A DNA stretch of 10,337 bases, taken from an uncultured Eubacteriales bacterium. GTDB lineage: Bacteria; Bacillota; Clostridia; Oscillospirales; CAG-272. Below are positions 7,359 to 10,337 of this stretch, piece by piece; position 1 is the first letter of the stretch; each line of letters starts with the position of its first letter. The notes beneath the pieces were generated by a model, which ran no database searches, was not told where the DNA came from, and saw only the letters and a list, made by a program, of their open reading frames with translations. Position numbers and translations under genes: made by a program. The DNA lies in assembly GCA_934394585.1 (NCBI GenBank), contig CAKRQU010000035.1:1-10337 (forward strand). Direction: 5' to 3'.

Positions 7359-7610
7359 TTATGCAACCCGTGCAATAAAATCTTTTTGCGAATATCCTCT
7401 TTTGTCCGTATATGAAATTTTCCGCGTAATTATGAAATATAGAGCGATAATCCATATAATGGAAATAATTCGGGAAGAAATAATCGCAAAAACAAAAATC
7501 GACACTGCGAGAACAGTGCCGAGCGCAAGCATAGCCGAAAATGCGCAGGAAGAAACTCCACCGAAAGTGCAGTTCGCTTTATTCTGTTTTGAAGAAAAGA
7601 AAGCTTTCAT
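7359..7610 (-). CDS. Small isoleucine-rich membrane protein ahead of the LIV operon
   Basis: I do not recognise this 83-residue product. A polar N-terminus (1-20) is followed by a hydrophobic stretch at about 22-62, broken at SSR (45-47), suggesting a two-helix membrane hairpin with a charged C-terminus. Thirteen residues are Ile, with five Ile-Ile pairs between 43 and 61. The gene looks real: GGAGGG lies 8 bases before the ATG, and an excellent promoter lies just upstream. It is the first cistron before the importer, and a terminator follows its stop codon. It could be a membrane accessory protein, or its translation could act as a sensor of isoleucyl-tRNA supply. The opposite strand is also open here but lacks start signals. 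Confidence 0.65.
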   Translation of the reverse strand: MKAFFSSKQNKANCTFGGVSSCAFSAMLALGTVLAVSIFVFAIISSRIISIIWIIALYFIITRKISYTDKRGYSQKDFIARVA

Positions 7611-7637
7611 CGTGGCGTCCCTCCGAAATTTTTCTCT

Positions 7638-7666
7638 ATTTTATCACGCAGGAAGCAATTTGTAAA
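7638..7666 (-). promoter_or_regulatory. Sigma-A promoter of the small ORF and probably the LIV operon
   Basis: On the minus strand, TTTACA (7666-7661) and TAAAAT (7643-7638) are separated by exactly 17 bases. Transcription would start near 7631, giving a short leader of about 20 bases that includes the SD CCCTCC complement (7619-7624). No other good promoter was seen upstream of the importer. Confidence 0.75.
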
Positions 7667-7797
7667 TACACGTTTTTTACAAATATATACAGCTTATGGC
7701 GCATATTTTTGTGCATATTTTACATTAAACGAATTTTTTATTGTTTTTAGTTTATATTATCGGATTTTTTATTGTTTTAATTTGAAAAATCAATATA

Positions 7798-7862
7798 TTT
7801 TTCGGTTTTTACATGCGACGCAGTGAAAGTTTTTTTGACGCATCCGAAAGAAAACCGAAAAA
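7798..7862. repeat. Bipartite inverted repeat between the divergent promoters
   Basis: TTTTTCGGTTTT (7798-7809) is the exact complement of AAAACCGAAAAA (7851-7862). Inside it ATGCG (7813-7817) matches CGCAT (7839-7843). It ends 26 bases before the hydrolase promoter. It could be an operator or a cruciform. No T-run follows on the plus strand, so it is not a convincing terminator. Confidence 0.5.
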
Positions 7863-7888
7863 GCAGTCGCTTTATTTGCGATTTTGTA

Positions 7889-7917
7889 TAGACTTACGGG
7901 AAAAATGATGCTATAAT
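7889..7917 (+). promoter_or_regulatory. Sigma-A promoter of the SGNH hydrolase gene
   Basis: A perfect TATAAT (7912-7917) stands 17 bases after TAGACT (7889-7894), a moderate -35 box. The predicted start, near 7924, falls at the base of a 5'-leader stem-loop. Confidence 0.7.
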
Positions 7918-7920
7918 ATA

Positions 7921-7947
7921 TGCGGCGAGCATTTTTGACTTGCCGCA
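7921..7947 (+). promoter_or_regulatory. 5'-leader stem-loop of the hydrolase mRNA
   Basis: TGCGGC (7921-7926) pairs with GCCGCA (7942-7947), and the stem extends inward to 9 bp including one G-T. It lies at or just after the expected transcription start. Such stems often stabilise mRNA 5' ends, but it could also serve as a protein site. Confidence 0.45.
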
Positions 7948-7987
7948 GAATACAGAAAAACATCATCATAAAGACGGGGTAAAAATT

Positions 7988-9046
7988 ATGAGCGATATTT
8001 CGGTGCTCGACAAAAATCTTGCCGTGGAAAATTCCCTCGGCAGAAGCGATATCGATTTTTACAATGTACGAAAGGAGCCTTTTTCCGTATACGGCGTGAT
8101 GCACGAAAACGGACGTTTTTGCCGCATTCCCGAGGAAACCGCGCGAAGCATCAGCGACGGCGTATATCAGCTTTCGCGTCACACATCCGGCGGCAGAGTC
8201 TGCTTTCGCACGGATTCGGATTTCGTTGCGATAGTGGCGGAAATGGCGGGAATTTATATCATGCCGCACGAGGCTTTTCTCGGCTCGAGCGGATTTGATC
8301 TTTATGTGCGCGAAAACGGAAAGCAGACATTTGCCGGCGCTTTCATGCCGGATGTATCAAAAAAACCGCATCTCGAAGGCACGGTGAAATTTCCTTCACG
8401 CAAAATGCGCGATATCATAATAAATTTCCCGCTTTACTGCGGAGTATGCGATATAAATATAGGCATTTTGCAAGGGGCGAAAATAGAAAAATGGAGCGGA
8501 TATTCCCGCAATGTGCCCATGGTTTTCTATGGCTCCTCGATAACGCAGGGCGCCTGTGCGAATGCCCCCGGTACATGCTATGCTTCTCTGCTCTCTCGCC
8601 GTTTTGATTCGGATTTCATAAATCTCGGCTTTTCCGGAAACGGCAAGGGCGAGCCTGCCGTGTTTGAATATATGGCAGGGCTGGATATGAGTCTTTTCCT
8701 TTACGATTACGATTATAATGCGCCGTCGCCCGAATATCTTTCGCAGACGCATTATGCCGGATATGAAACCATGCGGAAAGCACATCCCGATATACCGATA
8801 ATAATGGCTTCCCGCCCGAATTACGGAAATCCCTTTGCCGAAGGAGAGGCGCGCCGCAAAGTGATAGAAGCCACTTATGAAAAAGCGCTCGCAAGCGGCG
8901 ATAAAAACGTATATTTTGCGGACGGCGCAAAGGTTTTCGCCGATATTTTCGACGAAGGCGCCACAGTGGACGGCTGTCATCCCACGGATTACGGCTTTCG
9001 CATCATGGCAAAGGTATTCGGCGATATCATAGAAAAGGTTCTGTGA
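7988..9046 (+). CDS. SGNH/GDSL-family hydrolase with N-terminal GxDLY domain
   Basis: This 352-residue protein has two parts. Residues about 20-160 hold GFDLY (102-106), the motif naming the GxDLY domain. Residues about 178-350 form an SGNH hydrolase with GSSIT (182-186, nucleophile probably Ser184), NLGFSGNG (212-219, supplying the oxyanion Gly and Asn) and the Asp-His block DGCHP (Asp328, His331). Proteins of this architecture are predicted carbohydrate or acyl esterases; the substrate cannot be read here. No signal peptide or membrane segment is visible, so it is probably cytoplasmic. ATG 7988 has a weak GGGG 8 bases upstream. The frame is open to a TTG at 7940, which would add 16 residues but overlaps the leader stem-loop. 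It is monocistronic, with its own promoter and terminator. Confidence 0.88.
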   Translation: MSDISVLDKNLAVENSLGRSDIDFYNVRKEPFSVYGVMHENGRFCRIPEETARSISDGVYQLSRHTSGGRVCFRTDSDFVAIVAEMAGIYIMPHEAFLGSSGFDLYVRENGKQTFAGAFMPDVSKKPHLEGTVKFPSRKMRDIIINFPLYCGVCDINIGILQGAKIEKWSGYSRNVPMVFYGSSITQGACANAPGTCYASLLSRRFDSDFINLGFSGNGKGEPAVFEYMAGLDMSLFLYDYDYNAPSPEYLSQTHYAGYETMRKAHPDIPIIMASRPNYGNPFAEGEARRKVIEATYEKALASGDKNVYFADGAKVFADIFDEGATVDGCHPTDYGFRIMAKVFGDIIEKVL

Positions 9047-9049
9047 CGC

Positions 9050-9086
9050 AAAAAGCAGGAAATCCGAACGGATTTTCTGCTTTTTT
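9050..9086 (+). terminator. Terminator of the SGNH hydrolase gene
   Basis: A stem of about 17 bp (AAAAAGCAG plus GAAATCCG, 9050-9066, with the complement at 9069-9085, one G-T pair) has a very tight loop and ends in a run of six T. It begins four bases after the stop codon. Confidence 0.9.
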
Positions 9087-9102
9087 GATAATGAAAACAG
9101 TG

Positions 9103-9121
9103 GCGCTTTTTGTAAAAGCGC
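9103..9121. repeat. Hairpin GCGCTTTT/AAAAGCGC
   Basis: GCGCTTTT and AAAAGCGC face each other across a short spacer. The same arm sequence recurs in the perfect hairpin at 9814-9839 and in the 16-base block at 9223-9238, so it belongs to the same repeat family. Confidence 0.5.
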
Positions 9122-9124
9122 GGG

Positions 9125-9303
9125 AAAAGTTACTTTCTCCACAGAGAAACGGGTGTACTTTTCTATGAAGAAAAGTACCAAAATGTTACTTTGTCCCAAC
9201 GGGGACGGGGTCGCGCTGCCCCGTGACCAAAAGCGCGGAAAAAAAGTTACTTTCCATCACGATGAAAACGGGGTGTACTTTTCACTGACGAAAAGTACCA
9301 AAA
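9125..9303. repeat. Tandem two-hairpin repeat units (two full copies, one partial)
   Basis: Full units lie at 9125-9183 and 9242-9303, sharing AAAAGTTACTTTC, GGGTGTACTTTTC and GAAAAGTACCAAAA. A partial unit with TTACTTT lies at 9186-9206. Each unit has a variable small hairpin after TTACTTT: CTC/GAG in the first, GTCCC/GGGAC in the partial unit and CAT/ATG in the last. The full units also have an invariant hairpin GTACTTTTC/GAAAAGTAC (9155-9178, 9275-9298). The variable stems differ in sequence but still pair. Confidence 0.75.
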
Positions 9304-9307
9304 GTCA

Positions 9308-9380
9308 AAAAGAGGAAAGTATTAACTCCTGTCTCGGCGACGCCGACACACACGCTGCGCGTATGTGTCAATTCCTCTTT
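9308..9380. repeat. Branched inverted-repeat element
   Basis: AAAGAGGAA near 9310 pairs with TTCCTCTTT (9371-9379), enclosing two further hairpins. One has a CGGC/GCCG core with flanking TGTC/CACA. The other spans GACACACACGC to GCGTATGTGTC (10 of 11 pairs). The whole can fold into a three-way structure. No product or family is recognised. Confidence 0.6.
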
Positions 9381-9394
9381 TGAACTCTTTCTCT

Positions 9395-9410
9395 GTCGCC
9401 TCGAGGCGAC
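9395..9410. repeat. Perfect 16-base palindrome
   Basis: GTCGCCTCGAGGCGAC reads the same on both strands. It lies at the outer edge of repeat copy B. In copy A the equivalent place (about 192-199) has only GTCGCCGC, so the palindrome is not conserved between copies. Confidence 0.7.
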
Positions 9411-9600
9411 CGGTGCGAACACGCTGCCCCGACAGTCCTACCATAGACTGAACCGGAAGCGCGGTTCAAATCCACGCTTAACACGGGATTTTGTCTGTTC
9501 AGATTTAATCTTTAGCCGCCCCGACTCGATATCCATAAAGCCATGCTCGATTTGGTAGAGTTTTGGCTATAGTTGGAAGTGCAGCTATGGCTTCGGCGTG
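9402..9600 (-). repeat. Dispersed structured repeat, copy B (inverted relative to copy A)
   Basis: The minus strand of this segment aligns with 1-199 end to end. The conserved hairpin here lies at 9448-9469 and pairs fully (TTGAACCG with CGGTTCAG around a CGCTTC loop). Copy A has one mismatch and two G-T pairs at the equivalent stem. The alignment ends near 9600 only because copy A meets the window edge. Confidence 0.75.
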
Positions 9601-9608
9601 GCACCACC

Positions 9609-9763
9609 CACCCCGTCGAATCTGCTCGCTTTTTGCGGCATGCTTTGTTCGCACGCGCGGTATGGCTGATGATGTGATGAGAGATAGACTAAAGCTTTTT
9701 TGCTTTGCTATATATAGCACATACTTGCCGCGCATTACTTCCCGCGGCTGACTCGACGGGGTG
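9609..9763. repeat. Long-range inverted repeat enclosing smaller hairpins
   Basis: CACCCCGTCGA (9609-9619) is exactly complementary to TCGACGGGGTG (9753-9763). Between them lie GCGCGG/CCGCGC arms with extra pairing (GTATG/CATAC), AAAGC/GCTTT, and the palindrome GCTATATATAGC (9707-9718). Nested complementary arms over 155 bases suggest a folded RNA or cruciform. It directly adjoins copy B and may be part of the same larger element. No known RNA family is recognised. Confidence 0.6.
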
Positions 9764-9775
9764 CGAGGTAGTTTG

Positions 9776-9864
9776 CAAAGGAGGGCGAGAAGCCTTCCTT
9801 TGATGACTTTTGCCGCGCTTTTGGTCACTCAAAAGCGCGACCACCGTTTCTCCTTGCGGAGAAA
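9776..9864. repeat. Cluster of three perfect or near-perfect hairpins
   Basis: Three hairpins follow one another. CAAAGGAGGG pairs with CCTTCCTTTG (9776-9785, 9793-9802, one G-T). CGCGCTTTTG pairs with CAAAAGCGCG (9814-9823, 9830-9839, perfect). TTTCTCC pairs with GGAGAAA (9847-9853, 9858-9864, perfect). This fits the style of intergenic repeats in gut Clostridia. Confidence 0.65.
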
Positions 9865-9870
9865 AAACAA

Positions 9871-9970
9871 TCCCTCACCCGACTTACGTCGGGAGCTCCC
9901 CTTGCACAGAGGAGCCGTTTTTGTTTCTTTGCCCAAAAAGAAAAACAAAACACGGGCGGCAAAAGGCAAA
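9871..9970. repeat. Intergenic repeat with CCCGAC and GCTCC hairpins
   Basis: CCCGAC/GTCGGG (9878-9883, 9888-9893) is followed by GCTCC/GGAGC arms and then by a T-rich/A-rich pair (about 9918-9950). The layout TCCCTC, short hairpin, AGCTCCC, GAGGAGCC resembles repeats I recall from gut Clostridia. The end, CACGGGCGGCAAA, also occurs at 215-227 after repeat copy A, so the two regions share modules. Confidence 0.55.
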
Positions 9971-10023
9971 TTCTCATAAGGATGTTTTTAAGCATCGTCC
10001 AAATCTGCCGATTGAGAGTGCAA

Positions 10024-10067
10024 ACAAAAACACGCAGAGTTCGTTTCTGAATTCTGCGTGTTTTTGT
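10024..10067. terminator. Strong bidirectional terminator with no gene before it
   Basis: A perfect 15-bp stem, ACAAAAACACGCAGA with its complement (10024-10038, 10053-10067), extends inward by four more pairs and carries T5 or A5 runs on both sides. The last gene upstream already has its own terminator almost 1 kb away. This one may end transcripts made from the repeat region, or insulate the next promoter. Confidence 0.8.
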
Positions 10068-10082
10068 CTACGCTTTTCGTCC

Positions 10083-10111
10083 TTGAAAAACAGCCGAAAA
10101 AATGATATAAT
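10083..10111 (+). promoter_or_regulatory. Sigma-A promoter of the gene at the right edge
   Basis: TTGAAA (10083-10088) and a perfect TATAAT (10106-10111) are separated by 17 bases. Transcription would start near 10118, leaving a 30-base leader with GGAGG (10136-10140) 7 bases before the ATG. Confidence 0.85.
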
Positions 10112-10147
10112 TAATTCAGAAAGAATAATCTCCACGGAGGACTTGCC

Positions 10148-10337
10148 ATGCCATACGACAAAGAAACGCGGGATGCGCTTCAGGCGTACTATGAAACGCA
10201 TGATTTTACCGGAAGTATCCCTGCCTTCGACGACAAAAAATATACGCCCGCACAACTTCGGATTTATGCCAAGGCGAAAAAGTTTTTTGCGCAGTCATGG
10301 CTGAAGCTCCTTCCCGAAACGGGAAATAAGCGCTCGA
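10148..10337 (+). CDS. Unknown protein, N-terminal 63 residues only (runs off the window)
   Basis: The frame is open from ATG 10148 to the window end and has a perfect promoter and GGAGG, so it is very likely a real gene. The visible residues start MPYDKETRDALQAYYE and include PAFDDKKYTPAQLRIYAKAK. They are polar and probably helical, with many Lys and aromatic residues and no signal peptide or membrane segment. I recognise no domain, and the visible part is too short to suggest a function. Codon use resembles the neighbouring genes. Confidence 0.8.
   Translation, partial: MPYDKETRDALQAYYETHDFTGSIPAFDDKKYTPAQLRIYAKAKKFFAQSWLKLLPETGNKRS

Larger units (their letters stand above)
7611..7987. 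other. Divergent AT-rich regulatory region
   Basis: This 377-base gap separates the minus-strand LIV unit from the plus-strand hydrolase gene. It holds both promoters. It also has two GCATATTTT boxes 12 bases apart (7701-7709, 7713-7721), a 22-23-base imperfect direct repeat 31 bases apart (7731-7753, 7762-7783, shared core ATTTTTTATTGTTTT), and a bipartite inverted repeat (7798-7862). No gene was found in it. Confidence 0.7.
9087..10080. other. Gene-free mosaic of hairpin repeats, about 1 kb
   Basis: No credible gene is present between the hydrolase terminator and the promoter at 10083. The stretch consists of successive hairpin units, listed individually below. Open frames in it coincide with repeats, lack good RBSs and change frame between copies. 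A 16-base sequence, GTGACCAAAAGCGCGG (9223-9238), recurs inverted at 9813-9828, linking the two halves of the mosaic. Confidence 0.7.

Noticed and set aside
7631..7660. T-box or other riboswitch upstream of the LIV operon
   Set aside because: The leader from the predicted start to the first ATG is only about 20 bases, too short for a T-box or a known aptamer.
7342..7665. 107-codon plus-strand frame opposite the small Ile-rich ORF
   Set aside because: It has no SD or promoter, whereas the minus-strand ORF has both at ideal spacing.
9125..9303. CRISPR array
   Set aside because: There are only two full units and one partial, the unit is itself hairpin-rich, no spacer-like unique segments of constant length exist, and no cas gene is present.
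9153..9383. 76-codon plus-strand frame across the tandem repeats
   Set aside because: It coincides with hairpin repeat units, and its residues simply mirror the repeat (KKSTK, TKSTK). It has no good RBS and is very likely a spurious ORF.
1..9600. Composite transposon bounded by the inverted copies A and B
   Set aside because: There is no transposase or integrase gene. The copies are only about three-quarters identical, and neither end shows terminal repeats or a target duplication.
9505..9828. 107-codon minus-strand frame over repeat copy B and the nested inverted repeat
   Set aside because: Copy A has stop codons in the aligned frame, conservation follows hairpins and not codons, and no RBS is seen.
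9980..10049. Short plus-strand peptide starting ATG TTT TTA (22 codons) before the orphan terminator
   Set aside because: Only a weak AAGG precedes the ATG at very short spacing, it lacks a promoter, and its end lies inside the terminator loop.

Overview
The window looks like chromosomal DNA of a Gram-positive anaerobe of the class Clostridia (Bacillota), probably an uncultured gut lineage. This rests on strong GGAGG-type ribosome binding sites, sigma-A promoters with 17-base spacers, a tetrahydrofolate (THF) riboswitch in front of a folate transporter gene, a lipoprotein-type binding protein for an ABC importer, and hairpin-rich intergenic repeats. No rRNA or other marker gene is present, so the assignment is inference.

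Layout. Positions 1-240 hold a gene-free repeat (copy A, cut by the window start) and a GC-rich terminator-like hairpin. Positions 281-2306 form a folate unit on the + strand: promoter, THF riboswitch, and one long gene fusing the folate ECF transporter S component (FolT) to folylpolyglutamate synthase (FolC). Two strong hairpin terminators (2330-2424) separate it from the convergent minus-strand LIV-type amino-acid ABC importer at 2430-7278. Read in transcription order, that operon is binding lipoprotein, permease LivH, permease LivM, ATPase LivG, ATPase LivF, tightly packed. Upstream of it (7359-7610, minus) is a small isoleucine-rich membrane protein gene with its own promoter. An intrinsic terminator lies between it and the binding-protein gene, which suggests attenuation or read-through control of the importer. 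Positions 7611-7987 are a divergent, AT-rich regulatory region. Positions 7988-9046 (+) encode a cytoplasmic SGNH/GDSL hydrolase with an N-terminal GxDLY domain. Positions 9047-10080 are about 1 kb without a credible gene, made of a mosaic of hairpin repeats that includes copy B of the left-edge repeat in inverted orientation. At 10148 a new + strand gene of unknown function starts and runs off the window.

How the genes work together. The folate unit would sense reduced folate through the riboswitch, import it and trap it by polyglutamylation. The LIV operon scavenges branched-chain or related amino acids. Together they suggest an organism that relies on imported vitamins and amino acids. The most unusual items are the FolT-FolC fusion under a riboswitch with an extra helix, the Ile-rich ORF plus terminator ahead of the LIV operon, and the structured repeats, whose stems are kept while their sequence varies.
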